Assembly: GCF_002312815.1 (NCBI RefSeq)
Contig: NZ_NKQJ01000013.1
Span: 46,722-110,721 of the forward strand
Direction of reading: 5' to 3'
Length of the DNA stretch: 64,000 bases
From: Agaribacterium haliotis
GTDB taxonomy: Bacteria > Pseudomonadota > Gammaproteobacteria > Pseudomonadales > Cellvibrionaceae
Shown: positions 54,462-63,852 of the stretch, one piece after another
How positions within the stretch are numbered: position 1 is the stretch's first letter
Layout of the letters: every line of letters begins with the position of its first letter
Translations under genes and position numbers: made by a program
The notes under the pieces: generated by a model
Told to the model about the DNA's origin: nothing
Database searches by the model: none
What the model saw: the letters and a program-made list of their open reading frames with translations, nothing else

Positions 54462-56084
54462 TTGTCTGATACACCGTCCGCCCCCAAGCCCGATTCAAAG
54501 CCTGCCGCGAGCAGGCCGGCTAAGCCCAAGCGCGGCTTGCTTAAATCCAGCGCAATCGTTTCTAGCATGACCATGCTCTCGCGCGTGCTTGGGCTTGTGC
54601 GCGATATTCTGCTGGCGCGCTTTATCGGTGCTGGCGGTGATGCGGATGCTTTTTATGTCGCTTTTAAAGTGCCAAATTTCCTGCGCCGGCTATTTGCCGA
54701 AGGCGCTTTTTCTCAGGCTTTTGTGCCGGTGCTCAGCGAGCTTAGACAAAACGGTACGCACGCGGCCGTGCAGCATTTTGTCGATAGGGTGGCTGGCTGC
54801 TTGGGGCTGAGCCTGTTGGCGCTGACACTTTTGGTGGTAGTGGCATCGCCTGGCGTAGCGGCGATTTTTGGAACGGGTTTTATTGCCAAAGCTGAGTGGG
54901 ATAAGTTTTGGCTGACCTCCGATTTGTTAAAAATTACCTTCCCGTATTTGTTTTTGATCTCTATGACGGGTTTTGCCGGCGGTATTCTCAATAGCTACGA
55001 CCGCTTTGCCGTTCCGGCACTGACACCCATATTTCTGAATGTCGCCCTAATCGCTGCTGCAGCGTTGGTAAGTCCTCACCTTGAGCGCCCCGTCTACGCT
55101 CTGGCCTGGGGCGTGTTTGTTGCTGGTGTATTGCAGTTGAGTCTGCAGTTGCCGTTTTTAGCTCGGCTGTCGCTGTTGCCAAGGCCCAAGGTCGACTGGA
55201 AAGACAAGCAGGTGGTAAAAGTACTTAAATTGATGGCGCCGGCGATGTTTGGCGTGTCGGTGAGTCAAATTAACCTGACGCTCGATACGATTTTGGCGTC
55301 GTTTTTGGTCGATGGCAGTATCAGTTGGCTGTATTTTTCTGACCGCCTGATCGAGCTGCCTCTAGGTGTATTTGCGGTAGGCATCGCAACCGTTATTTTG
55401 CCGAACCTGAGCCGCCAGCACAGCGCCGATGACGGCCGTTTTGGGCCGACCTTGGAGTGGGCCATGCAAATGGTCTTGTTAATCGCCGTGCCGGCAACGC
55501 TGGCGCTGGTGCTACTGGCCAAGCCGCTGCTTTTTACCTTGTTTCAATACAACAGTATGCAGGCCCACGATATGAATATGGCTGCGCTGAGCTTGCAGGC
55601 CTACGCGCTGGGTTTGTGTGCATTTATGCTGATCAAGGTGTTGGCAAGTGCTTACTACAGTCGCCAGGATATGAAGAGCCCGGTGCGCATAGGCATTATT
55701 GCGATGGTGGCCAACATGTTTATGAATTTTGCTTTTGTATTGCCCTTGTTGTGGTTGTGGAATGTTGGCCACGTTGGCCTTGCGCTCGCGACAAGCGGCT
55801 CGGCAATGCTCAATGCATTCTTGCTCTATCGCGGCCTGAAAAAAGCCGGTGTTTTAACAATGGGCGCGCACTGGCCGGTATTTGGGGCGCGCTTGCTGTT
55901 TGCTGCGTTGGCGATGGCTGCGGCGTTGTTGTTAGTGCTTGAGCAGCAAAGTGACTACGAGTTGCTCAGTTGGCTGCAGCGCAGTTCCCAGCTTGCCCTG
56001 TTGGTTGTTGTTGGTCTCGCTTGCTACGGCGCGGCGCTGTTTTTAAGTGGCATGAGGCCCCGACATTTGCGCCCGCTTGCCTGA
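54462..56084 (+). CDS. murJ: Lipid II flippase MurJ
   Basis: 540 residues, TTG start (SDTPSAPKPDSKPAASRPAKPKR is a basic, Pro-rich lead). About 14 membrane helices from residue ~30. MurJ/MviN signs: KSSAIVSSMTMLSRVLGLVRDILLARFIGAGGDADAFYVAFKVPNFLRRLFAEGAFSQAFVPVL near the N-terminus. It flips lipid II to the periplasm for peptidoglycan. Followed by ribF-ileS-lspA as usual; rpsT, the common divergent neighbour, is not here. Confidence 0.94.
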   Translation: MSDTPSAPKPDSKPAASRPAKPKRGLLKSSAIVSSMTMLSRVLGLVRDILLARFIGAGGDADAFYVAFKVPNFLRRLFAEGAFSQAFVPVLSELRQNGTHAAVQHFVDRVAGCLGLSLLALTLLVVVASPGVAAIFGTGFIAKAEWDKFWLTSDLLKITFPYLFLISMTGFAGGILNSYDRFAVPALTPIFLNVALIAAAALVSPHLERPVYALAWGVFVAGVLQLSLQLPFLARLSLLPRPKVDWKDKQVVKVLKLMAPAMFGVSVSQINLTLDTILASFLVDGSISWLYFSDRLIELPLGVFAVGIATVILPNLSRQHSADDGRFGPTLEWAMQMVLLIAVPATLALVLLAKPLLFTLFQYNSMQAHDMNMAALSLQAYALGLCAFMLIKVLASAYYSRQDMKSPVRIGIIAMVANMFMNFAFVLPLLWLWNVGHVGLALATSGSAMLNAFLLYRGLKKAGVLTMGAHWPVFGARLLFAALAMAAALLLVLEQQSDYELLSWLQRSSQLALLVVVGLACYGAALFLSGMRPRHLRPLA

Positions 56085-56093
56085 GTACTTAGT

Positions 56094-56118
56094 TTGCACG
56101 CTCGGCGTGTGCAATTTT
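56094..56118 (+). terminator. Hairpin after murJ
   Basis: TTGCACGC-TCG-GCGTGTGCAA (two-base bulge) followed by TTTT, ten bases after the murJ stop. Probable intrinsic terminator before the ribF promoter region. Confidence 0.55.
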
Positions 56119-56163
56119 GCCTTTGCTGAGCTTGTGTTGTGCACTTCCAGGCCCCATCTGCTG

Positions 56164-56169
56164 TATACT
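56164..56169 (+). promoter_or_regulatory. Candidate -10 box for ribF-ileS-lspA
   Basis: TATACT 27 bases before the ribF ATG, downstream of the murJ hairpin. No clear -35 at 17 bases. Position suits a short-leader promoter for the operon. Confidence 0.4.
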
Positions 56170-56195
56170 TGGCGGCTTTTTGATACGGCCACAGC

Positions 56196-57155
56196 ATGCA
56201 GCGCCCACAAGCAAAAATCGATTTTTACCGCGGTGTTCGAGCCTTAACCAGCTCGGCGCTCGGCGCTCACGTGGTTACGGTAGGCGCCTTTGACGGCGTA
56301 CACTTGGGGCACCAGCAGTTGCTGGCAGGGGTGAAGGCCGAAGCTCAAGCCCTGGCGCTGCCGAGTTTGGCCATTATCTTTGAGCCCCAGCCAAATGAGT
56401 TTTTTCAGAAGGAGCTGGCGCCGGCCCGATTGATGCGCCTGCGCGAAAAAGTAGCGGCGCTCGCAGAGCAGGGCATAGACAGAGTGTTGTGTCTGAAGTT
56501 TGATGCGAGCTTGCGCGCCCTGAGCGCGGAAGATTTTGTGCAGAAAGTTTTACTTGAGGCCGCACAGTGCCGAGCTTTGATTGTCGGTGATGACTTTCGC
56601 TTTGGCTGTGATCGCAGTGGTGACTTTGCGTTTTTACAGGCCCGTGGCCGCGAACTTGGTTTTAGTGTCAGTGATACCCAGACACACGAACACGAGGCCG
56701 AACGCATAAGCTCGACTCGTTTGCGAGCACTGTTGGCCAACGGCGAGCTTGAGCAGGCCAGCTTGATGCTCGGCCGAGCTTACAGCAACTGTGGCCGCGT
56801 AAGTTACGGTCAGCAGCTCGGCAGAAGCATTGGTTTTCCAACCGCGAATGTCGCTCTGGCCAGACGCAAAATTGCCTTGCAGGGTGTTTTTGCCGTAGAG
56901 CTTGAGTTTGCGGGAACATATTACAACGCCGTTGCCAATGTCGGCACAAGGCCGACTGTCGACGGCAAAAGCAAGGCCCGACTCGAGGTGCACGTGTTGG
57001 ATCACAAGCTCGATTTATACGGCGCGTTTGTCAAAGTGAATTATCTGTACAAAATACGCGACGAACAAAAATTTGATGGTATCGAAAGCTTAAAAAAACA
57101 GATAAGCCTCGATGCCGACGCCGCGAGAGCATTTTTTGCCCGGCGCACGATATAA
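56196..57155 (+). CDS. ribF: Bifunctional riboflavin kinase/FAD synthetase
   Basis: 319 residues. N-terminal FMN adenylyltransferase with GAFDGVHLGHQQLL (nucleotidyl HxGH), IVGDDFRFGCDRSGDF and ISSTRLRALLANGELEQA; C-terminal riboflavin kinase with GRSIGFPTANVAL. It makes FMN and FAD. Followed by ileS after 36 bases. Confidence 0.96.
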   Translation: MQRPQAKIDFYRGVRALTSSALGAHVVTVGAFDGVHLGHQQLLAGVKAEAQALALPSLAIIFEPQPNEFFQKELAPARLMRLREKVAALAEQGIDRVLCLKFDASLRALSAEDFVQKVLLEAAQCRALIVGDDFRFGCDRSGDFAFLQARGRELGFSVSDTQTHEHEAERISSTRLRALLANGELEQASLMLGRAYSNCGRVSYGQQLGRSIGFPTANVALARRKIALQGVFAVELEFAGTYYNAVANVGTRPTVDGKSKARLEVHVLDHKLDLYGAFVKVNYLYKIRDEQKFDGIESLKKQISLDADAARAFFARRTI

Positions 57156-57191
57156 AAACTACGTATTAACCTGAAATTAGAACGTCAAATT

Positions 57192-59993
57192 ATGAGCGAT
57201 TACAAAGCGACGCTGAATCTGCCAACCACATCTTTTGCGATGAAGGCCAATCTCGCCCAGCGCGAGCCGCAAATGCTCAAGGCCTGGGATCAGAAAAAAC
57301 TCTACGAGAGCATTCGCAAGGCCCGTGCCGGTCGCGAAAAATTTATTTTGCACGACGGCCCTCCGTACGCGAACGGTGATATTCATATCGGTCACGCGGT
57401 TAATAAAATTCTCAAAGACATTATTGTTAAAGCTCGCACTTTAAGTGGTTTTGATGCGCCTTATGTGCCCGGCTGGGATTGTCACGGCCTGCCTATCGAA
57501 CACAATGTCGAGAAAAAGGTCGGCAAGGCCGGTGTTAAAGTTGATCACAAAACTTTCCGCAATAAATGTCGCGACTACGCCAGCAAACAAGTGGCCGGTC
57601 AGAAGAAGGACTTTATTCGCCTCGGTGTTTTGGGTGAGTGGGAAAATCCGTATTTAACGATGGATTTTAAAACCGAAGCCGATATCGTGCGCTCGCTCGG
57701 CAAAATTGCCGAAAACGGTCATTTGCACAAAGGTTTTAAGCCGGTCTACTGGTCGGTGGTCGGCCGTTCAGCTCTGGCTGAGGCGGAAGTTGAATACCAG
57801 GATAAAACATCGTTTAGCATCGATGTAAAATTTGCCGCGGTGGATCAAGCCGACTTAGCTAGCCGTATTGACGGCCTCGATGGCCACGGCACGGTTAGTG
57901 TTGTGATTTGGACAACCACGCCGTGGACCTTGCCTTCCAACCAGGCGGTCAGTGTTAACCCCGAGATCGACTACGTTGTTGTTCAAGTTGGCGACGAGCG
58001 CCTGCTGATGGCCGAAGCGCTGTACGAAAGTGTGCTCAAGCGCAGTGAGATCGACAGCGCCGAAGTCGTTGGCCGAGTTGTCGGCGCCAAATTAGAACAG
58101 CTTGTTCTGCAGCACCCATTTTACCAGCGTCAGGTCCCAGTGATACTCGGTGAGCACGTCACGACCGACGCCGGTACCGGCTGTGTGCACACCGCGCCCG
58201 ATCACGGCATGGATGACTTTGTCGTCGGCAGTAAATACGGTATCGGCACGCTGAACTACGTCGATGAAGGCGGCCAGTACCGCGACAGTGTAGAAATCTT
58301 TGCCGGTGAGCACGTTTACAAAGTTGATGAAAAAGTGATTGCCTTGCTTGAAGAAAAAGGCGCACTTTTGCACCAGGAAAAATTCCAGCACAGCTTTCCC
58401 CACTGTTGGCGAACCAAGACGCCGTTGATTTTCCGTGCGACTCCGCAGTGGTTTGTCAGTATGGAAAAAAATGGCCTGTTGAACAGCGTTAAAAACAGTG
58501 TCGATAACGTGCAGTGGATCCCCGACTGGGGTGAAATGCGCATACGTTCGATGCTTGATGCGAGCCCTGATTGGTGTATCTCTCGTCAGCGAACCTGGGG
58601 TGTGCCGATTTGTTTATTTGTGCACAAAGAAACTCAGGAACTGCACCCGCAGACGGCTGAGTTGATTGAAAAAGTTGCACTCTTAATTGAAAAAGAGGGC
58701 ATGGATGCGTGGTTTGATCTTGAGCCCGAGGCCCTGCTCGGCGCTGAGGCTGAGAACTACGACAAAGTAACTGATACCCTCGACGTTTGGTTTGACTCCG
58801 GTGTTACGCACTTTAGTGTATTAAAGCAGCGCGATTATTTGGCGTATCCGGCTGACTTGTATCTCGAAGGTTCGGACCAGCATCGCGGCTGGTTCCAAAG
58901 CTCGCTAAAAACAGCGATGGCCATCAATGGCAGTGCGCCGTATAAACAGGTATTGACGCACGGCTTTACTGTTGACGCCGACGGTAAAAAAATGTCGAAG
59001 TCGCTGGGCAATACCGTTAGCCCACAGAAAATCTGCAACGAGCTCGGTGCCGATGTGTTGCGCCTGTGGGTATCTGCGACCGACTTTAGCAACGATATGA
59101 GTGTCAGCGACGAAATTTTAAAGCGCACGGCCGACTCGTATCGCCGCATACGCAATACTGCGCGTTTTATGCTGAGCAATATGAGTGGCTTTGACCCGCA
59201 AACGGATCTTGTTGCCAACGATCAGTTGGTGGCTCTGGATCGCTGGGCGGTTGGCCGTGCGGCGAAGTTGCAAAAAGAAATTCTCGAGTGTTACGACAAC
59301 TACAACTTGCATCTGATTTACCAGAAGCTGCACAACTTCTGTATTGTCGACATGGGTGGTTTTTATCTCGATATTATCAAAGACAGGCAGTACACGGCCA
59401 AAGCCGATGGCCATGCGCGCCGTTCAGCGCAGACGGCTCTGTATCATATCTGCCAGGCTTTTGTGCGCTGGATCGCACCGATCTTAAGTTTTACCGCCGA
59501 TGAAATTTGGCAGGCACTACCGGGTTATAGTGGTGATGAAGTGTTTGTTCAGCAGTGGCTCGATTTACCTGAGCTAGACACAAACGATGAACTTAACGAT
59601 GCGTTTTGGGCAAAACTTGCCGATGTAAAAACAGCGGTAAACAAAGCGCTCGAAGAAAAGCGAAATGCCGGCGATGTTGGCAAGTCACTCGAAGCGGAAG
59701 TTGAGTTGTATTGTGATGAGGCTTTGGCAGAGAGTTTAAATAAAGTTGGCGATGAGCTGCGCTTTGTTTTAATTACCTCTCGCGCCGTCGTTAAGCCTTT
59801 AGCTGACGCGGTTGATGCTGATGCGACGGAGCTTGACGGGCTTAAGCTTAAGATCAACAAAACCGAGGCGCCCAAATGTGTGCGCTGTTGGCACCATCGC
59901 GATGACGTAGGTACACACGCGGGGCACGAAGAGATATGTGGCCGCTGTGTAGAAAATATCGACGGTGAAGGTGAGAAACGAAATTATGCCTAA
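57192..59993 (+). CDS. ileS: Isoleucyl-tRNA synthetase
   Basis: 933 residues, class I. HIGH-type motif in [20 protein letters not shown], large editing domain inserted ~180-400 ([20 protein letters not shown]), KMSKS in [10 protein letters not shown], anticodon-binding helices, and C-terminal zinc finger [12 protein letters not shown]...[10 protein letters not shown]. Standard bacterial type. lspA starts within its last codons. Confidence 0.97.
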   Translation: MSDYKATLNLPTTSFAMKANLAQREPQMLKAWDQKKLYESIRKARAGREKFILHDGPPYANGDIHIGHAVNKILKDIIVKARTLSGFDAPYVPGWDCHGLPIEHNVEKKVGKAGVKVDHKTFRNKCRDYASKQVAGQKKDFIRLGVLGEWENPYLTMDFKTEADIVRSLGKIAENGHLHKGFKPVYWSVVGRSALAEAEVEYQDKTSFSIDVKFAAVDQADLASRIDGLDGHGTVSVVIWTTTPWTLPSNQAVSVNPEIDYVVVQVGDERLLMAEALYESVLKRSEIDSAEVVGRVVGAKLEQLVLQHPFYQRQVPVILGEHVTTDAGTGCVHTAPDHGMDDFVVGSKYGIGTLNYVDEGGQYRDSVEIFAGEHVYKVDEKVIALLEEKGALLHQEKFQHSFPHCWRTKTPLIFRATPQWFVSMEKNGLLNSVKNSVDNVQWIPDWGEMRIRSMLDASPDWCISRQRTWGVPICLFVHKETQELHPQTAELIEKVALLIEKEGMDAWFDLEPEALLGAEAENYDKVTDTLDVWFDSGVTHFSVLKQRDYLAYPADLYLEGSDQHRGWFQSSLKTAMAINGSAPYKQVLTHGFTVDADGKKMSKSLGNTVSPQKICNELGADVLRLWVSATDFSNDMSVSDEILKRTADSYRRIRNTARFMLSNMSGFDPQTDLVANDQLVALDRWAVGRAAKLQKEILECYDNYNLHLIYQKLHNFCIVDMGGFYLDIIKDRQYTAKADGHARRSAQTALYHICQAFVRWIAPILSFTADEIWQALPGYSGDEVFVQQWLDLPELDTNDELNDAFWAKLADVKTAVNKALEEKRNAGDVGKSLEAEVELYCDEALAESLNKVGDELRFVLITSRAVVKPLADAVDADATELDGLKLKINKTEAPKCVRCWHHRDDVGTHAGHEEICGRCVENIDGEGEKRNYA

Positions 59994-60555
59994 ACATGCC
60001 GATGCAAAAACGCAGGCCAGCGCAAGTGCAGCGGGGCCCGGTTTGAGTTTGTCTCAGCCCTCTCCCGCTTTACACAAGTATCTGCCGTGGCTGTGGTTTG
60101 TTATTGCGCTGATTATTATTTTGCTGGATCAGTGGACAAAACACCTGGCTGTTGCCGGGCTGGAGTACGCAGAGCGCATCGCTGTTACGCCGGGTTTTAA
60201 TATTACCCTGCGCTACAACTACGGTGTGGCTTTCAGTATCTTTGACAATATTGACGGCGGTCAGCGCTGGCCGCTGTCTGCTTTGGCTTTTGTGATCAGT
60301 ATTGCTTTGTGCATATGGATCTGGCGCATCGGCCGCCAAAAAAGTTTGGAAGTGCTCGGTTTGGCTTTGGTGCTCGGCGGGGCAATCGGCAATTTGTACG
60401 ATCGAGTATTGCTCGGTTATGTTGTCGATTTTATTGAAGTCTACTGGCGCAGTTATTACTGGCCGGCGTTTAATATTGCCGATTCAGCCATCTGTGTTGG
60501 TGCGGCTTTGTTGCTGATTGACGGTTTGTTCTTATCTAAATCAGCTAAGAGCTAA
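59986..60555 (+). CDS. lspA: Lipoprotein signal peptidase (signal peptidase II)
   Basis: 189 residues from the ATG at 59986, overlapping the ileS stop by eight bases with GGTGAG upstream. A ~30-residue Ala/Ser-rich N-terminal lead, then four membrane helices. Catalytic Asp pair lies in [24 protein letters not shown] and following [16 protein letters not shown] is the other conserved block. It cuts prolipoprotein signal peptides. fkpB and ispH, often next, are absent. Confidence 0.95.
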   Translation: MPKHADAKTQASASAAGPGLSLSQPSPALHKYLPWLWFVIALIIILLDQWTKHLAVAGLEYAERIAVTPGFNITLRYNYGVAFSIFDNIDGGQRWPLSALAFVISIALCIWIWRIGRQKSLEVLGLALVLGGAIGNLYDRVLLGYVVDFIEVYWRSYYWPAFNIADSAICVGAALLLIDGLFLSKSAKS

Positions 60556-60577
60556 GGGCTTTAATTCCCATTCTTCT

Positions 60578-60604
60578 AAGCCTCTTGCTGTATTCAAGGG
60601 GCTT
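60578..60604 (+). terminator. Terminator-like hairpin after lspA
   Basis: AAGCCTCTTG-CTGTATT-CAAGGGGCTT, ten pairs with one wobble, followed by tcccccctcttttt, 22 bases beyond the lspA stop. Likely ends ribF-ileS-lspA. Confidence 0.6.
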
Positions 60605-60640
60605 TCCCCCCTCTTTTTAGTTTTTCTCTTTCCTTCTATT

Positions 60641-60730
60641 TCTGTTGAAGGCTCTTTTTTTGCTGATGGCCCTCTTTCTGCTGAAGGCTCTTTTTCTGCT
60701 GAAGGCTCTCTTTCTGCTGAAGGCTCTTTT
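60641..60730. repeat. 18-bp tandem repeat, five copies
   Basis: Units: tctgttgaaggctctttt, tttgctgatggccctctt, tctgctgaaggctctttt, tctgctgaaggctctctt, tctgctgaaggctctttt. Copies 3 and 5 are identical and the first two diverge most. Being a multiple of three, it reads as a hexapeptide repeat in every frame (EPSAEK-like on the minus strand), but no gene is supported. Confidence 0.92.
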
Positions 60731-60894
60731 TTGTCAGCTGCCAATACCGCTTATAAATAGCGTATTCATTGGGCTAATAAATTTTCTTAAAACAAATAGT
60801 GCTAGCTGTGTATGCGCACATTTGTTGGTTGTACCGCTCACTCTTGTTAAGTCACCGCTAATCTACATTGCCTAGCTGTTCTCCTCGCGCGGGC

Positions 60895-60913
60895 TAGGCT
60901 TGCTTTAAGCCTA
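60895..60913 (+). promoter_or_regulatory. Hairpin in the fimT leader
   Basis: TAGGCTT-GCTTT-AAGCCTA, a perfect seven-pair stem 42 bases before the fimT ATG. No T-run, so more likely a leader structure or operator than a terminator. Confidence 0.4.
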
Positions 60914-60955
60914 ATGGTATTTGCTGTGGCGATCACCTCAGGAGGAGAGGCAATA

Positions 60956-61573
60956 ATGATAATTAAAACTCGGCAGGGCGGCTTTTCATTGATAGAGCTG
61001 CTGGTAGTGATGAGTATGGCAGCGATCTTGCTCGGTATCGCCGTGCCTTCTTTTAGTCAGTTCTTAAAGAAAAATCGCATCCAGGCCGATCAGCGCAGCC
61101 TGCTTGCGGATTTAAGTGTCGCAAGAAACAAGGCAATCGAGGGCAATACCGTTGTCAGTGTATGCGCCAAAGCTGCCAATACGGAAACCTGCGCCGACAG
61201 CGATGACTGGTCTAACGGCTGGTTGATTTTTGTCGATGATGCCAGCGGTACAACATCTGACAATGCCGCCAACGGCAGTTTAGAGGGGAGTGAAGAGCTC
61301 GTACTGATATTTGACGCTAAGTCTAATAATTCCATTGATCTGCAAGACGAACCGAGTGGCGACAACATTGTTAGTGTGAGCTTTTCTCAGCGCGGCTATC
61401 TGCTTTCAAGCAAAAATGATGAGCAGGCGAGCATTCTTTTTTGTGAGCCGGACGACGATGCCAAATTTGCTCGCGCTATTTTTGTGGAGCTAACTGGGCG
61501 CGCAGTTGGGTCGCGAGACAAGGACAGTAACGGAATTCACGAAGCCATAAATGGAGCAGATATCTCATGCTGA
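60956..61573 (+). CDS. Type IV minor pilin FimT/FimU (GspH-type)
   Basis: 205 residues from the ATG at 60956 with GGAGGAGAGG upstream; an ATG at 60914 is less likely. Prepilin: short basic leader, cut in GG before FSLIELLVVMSMAAILLGIAVPSF with Glu at +5, then N-terminal helix and a GspH-like globular domain (LLADLSVARNKAIEGNTVVSVC..., VELTGRAVGSRD). It starts the minor pilin set that primes pilus assembly. Overlaps pilV by seven bases. Confidence 0.9.
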   Translation: MIIKTRQGGFSLIELLVVMSMAAILLGIAVPSFSQFLKKNRIQADQRSLLADLSVARNKAIEGNTVVSVCAKAANTETCADSDDWSNGWLIFVDDASGTTSDNAANGSLEGSEELVLIFDAKSNNSIDLQDEPSGDNIVSVSFSQRGYLLSSKNDEQASILFCEPDDDAKFARAIFVELTGRAVGSRDKDSNGIHEAINGADISC

Positions 61574-62043
61574 TAGCTACGCCCCCTTCTCCCTTAGTTA
61601 AACAGCAGTGCGGTGTTGGCCTGATTGAAGTAATGGTGGCCGTGTTGGTGCTGGGCATAGGCATGCTCGGTTTGTTGAACTTGCAAAACTCGACACTGCA
61701 ATTAAATCAACAGGCTTACGCCTACAGCCAGGCGACAAATCTAGCCTGGGATTTAATGGAGCGTATGACGGCTAATGAAGATGTCGCCGACAGTTATTTA
61801 ACGGACTTTGGCACTTCCGTTAGCTCGGCGACAGATTGCTCAACCCAGGCTTGTACGGCCGAGCAGCTCGCCGCCTGGGATCTGAACTTGTGGCTGGATG
61901 ACTTAAAAAAATCCCTACCTCAGGCCGATGCGCAAATTAGCCGTTCGGGTGCGACCAGGGAGTACTTAATTTCCATTCGTGTGGATATTGAGCGCGACGG
62001 CGATGGCGATCTTGAGCAGGTTGATGTGGGGTTTAGACTATGA
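61567..62043 (+). CDS. pilV: Type IV pilus modification protein PilV
   Basis: 158 residues. Leader ends QCG before VGLIEVMVAVLVLGIGMLGLLNLQNSTLQ, with Glu at +5 after processing; TNLAWDLMERMTANE follows, typical of PilV. Minor pilin of the priming complex. Its stop overlaps the pilW start. Confidence 0.9.
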   Translation: MLIATPPSPLVKQQCGVGLIEVMVAVLVLGIGMLGLLNLQNSTLQLNQQAYAYSQATNLAWDLMERMTANEDVADSYLTDFGTSVSSATDCSTQACTAEQLAAWDLNLWLDDLKKSLPQADAQISRSGATREYLISIRVDIERDGDGDLEQVDVGFRL

Positions 62044-63182
62044 AAACTCAGTTAACGTTTACGCGCAGTGCCGGTTTGTCGCTGGTTGAGTTACTGGTGG
62101 CTATGGCCATCGGGGTGTTTATCCTCGGCGGTGTGGTCAAAGTCATGGTCGATAGCAAAGATGCCTTTTTATTTGAGCAGGAAGTTGCGTACCTACAGGA
62201 AAACGCACGTTTTGCTGTCGACGAACTTGGTTATGAGCTGCGTCAGGCGGGTTATTTTGGTTGCAATCAGCAAGGCTCGATGACAAACACACTCAATGCA
62301 ACCGATGACGACGATGATTGGATGTTTCAAACCAACGGTATTCGTGGTTATGAATCGTCGGCGCCCAACTTACCGTCTGAATTTTCTTCGATCTTAAGTG
62401 GCACCGATGCGCTGATTGTCAATCGCGGTGAGCGCGACGACAGTACTCAGGTCAGCTCACACGTGCCGGCGTCGGCGACAATACATTTAAACGGTAGCCA
62501 GCCTTTTAACAAAGGTGAGGTTTTAGTGATCGCCAATGCCGACTGCAGCCATATGGCCGCATTTCAAATGACCGGGCCCAATTCAAATAATCCTGCACAT
62601 CTGAATCACTCAAAAAGTAACTCCATGGTGCCGGGCAACTGTAAAAAAGCGCTGTCGGCGAGCAGCACCGGCGGCAACTACAGTTGCGGTGGGCCAAATG
62701 AACCTGCCAATAATGTACACGGTTTAGAGTACGGGCCGGGTTCGGCCATTATGAAATTTAAGTCTTCCGGTTTTTTTGTTGCAAACTCAGATTTAAATGG
62801 CATGCCAACACTATTCCGTGTGGTGCTGCAGTCAACAAGTTCGAGCGCAACAACGCAGGCTCAGGCTTTTTTGCCTGGTGTTGAAGATATGCAGGTGATT
62901 TATGGGGTGGATACCAATGCAACCGACAGCGATTGTGAAATCGACAGGTATTACAGCGCCGATCAGATTACTAAAAGTGAGGCTGACGCCGCTTCGAGCT
63001 GGATAGGCTGGAATCGAGTGATGGCGGCGAGAGTCTCACTTATTTTGCGCTCTAAATCCGAGGTGTATCCAAGTAATACCTCTGTCGATCTGGGCGGGGG
63101 TTTTACCTATAACGATCGTTATTTGCGCCAGCGTGTTACGTCCACTGTTGCGCTTCGCAATCGTACGGAGGCCTGTTCATGA
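62040..63182 (+). CDS. pilW: Type IV pilus assembly protein PilW
   Basis: 380 residues. Leader ends SAG before LSLVELLVAMAIGVFILGGVVKVMVDSKDAF, with Glu at +5. Large globular domain including FAVDELGYELRQAGYFGCNQ and VTSTVALRNR at the end, as in PilW. Overlaps pilV by four bases and pilX by four bases, so tightly coupled. Confidence 0.92.
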   Translation: MKTQLTFTRSAGLSLVELLVAMAIGVFILGGVVKVMVDSKDAFLFEQEVAYLQENARFAVDELGYELRQAGYFGCNQQGSMTNTLNATDDDDDWMFQTNGIRGYESSAPNLPSEFSSILSGTDALIVNRGERDDSTQVSSHVPASATIHLNGSQPFNKGEVLVIANADCSHMAAFQMTGPNSNNPAHLNHSKSNSMVPGNCKKALSASSTGGNYSCGGPNEPANNVHGLEYGPGSAIMKFKSSGFFVANSDLNGMPTLFRVVLQSTSSSATTQAQAFLPGVEDMQVIYGVDTNATDSDCEIDRYYSADQITKSEADAASSWIGWNRVMAARVSLILRSKSEVYPSNTSVDLGGGFTYNDRYLRQRVTSTVALRNRTEACS

Positions 63183-63841
63183 AAACATCAACGTCTTTAC
63201 AGCTTCCGGTTTTGTCGCAACAGCAAGGCGCAACCCTTGTTGTTGCGCTCATTATTTTATTAGTTATGACTTTGCTTGGGCTTTCAAGTGTGCGCTCAAG
63301 CAATACTCAATTAAAAATGGCGACATATAGCCAGAACCGACAGCAGGCTTTTAAGCTGGCTGAATCTGCACTGGAATGGATAGAAGATGATTTTAGTCAG
63401 AACGGTCATCTGGCCAATAAAGTGCGCGACTGCAGCTCCGGTTCTGCCGATTGTTTTGACAGCAGTTGCACAGGAGGCTTGTGTTTTAACGGTTATTATT
63501 CAACAACGGCCGGCCATCAAGCTCCCGACTGCAGTGTGATACCAAACCCGGTGCCGACAGATCCGCCGCTTCCATTTTGGGTGCGCAGCGATTTGGCTGT
63601 GTGGGAGACAAGCAGCCGCCATCAAACCGTAGCGATTTCGGGCTACCCCGGTTTTGAGCAGCCCAAATACATAGCCGAATTCCTCTGTTATACCGATATG
63701 GATGCCAACGATAGTTTGGTGTGTGAAAGTGCTTCACCAAATAACTGTGTGGCGCTTTATCGTTATACCGTGCTCGCTGAGAGCAAGGATGGTAAATCTC
63801 GCGTTATGGTGCAATCTGTTGCACGTGTCAATGCAATTTAA
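63179..63841 (+). CDS. pilX: Type IV pilus assembly protein PilX
   Basis: 220 residues. N-terminus QQQGATLVVALIILLVMTLLGLSSVRSSNTQLKMA is the PilX type, lacking the Glu +5 of other pilins; SQNRQQAFKLAESALEWIE follows. Several Cys in the globular domain. Minor pilin linked with PilY1 at the pilus tip. Confidence 0.9.
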   Translation: MKTSTSLQLPVLSQQQGATLVVALIILLVMTLLGLSSVRSSNTQLKMATYSQNRQQAFKLAESALEWIEDDFSQNGHLANKVRDCSSGSADCFDSSCTGGLCFNGYYSTTAGHQAPDCSVIPNPVPTDPPLPFWVRSDLAVWETSSRHQTVAISGYPGFEQPKYIAEFLCYTDMDANDSLVCESASPNNCVALYRYTVLAESKDGKSRVMVQSVARVNAI

Positions 63842-63852
63842 GGAGGCTGAGA

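Larger units (their letters stand above)
60556..60955. other. 400-base gene-free region between lspA and fimT
   Basis: Holds a terminator-like hairpin, five 18-bp tandem repeats (60641-60730) and the minor-pilin operon leader with a hairpin at 60895-60913. Frames through the repeat on either strand give only simple hexapeptide repeats without ribosome sites. No clear sigma-54 or sigma-70 promoter was found. Confidence 0.6.

Noticed and set aside
60541..60744. Minus-strand frame with EPSAEK-like hexapeptide repeats
   Set aside because: It starts at TTG without a ribosome site, overlaps lspA, and exists only because the 18-bp repeat keeps frame. All frames through it are open.
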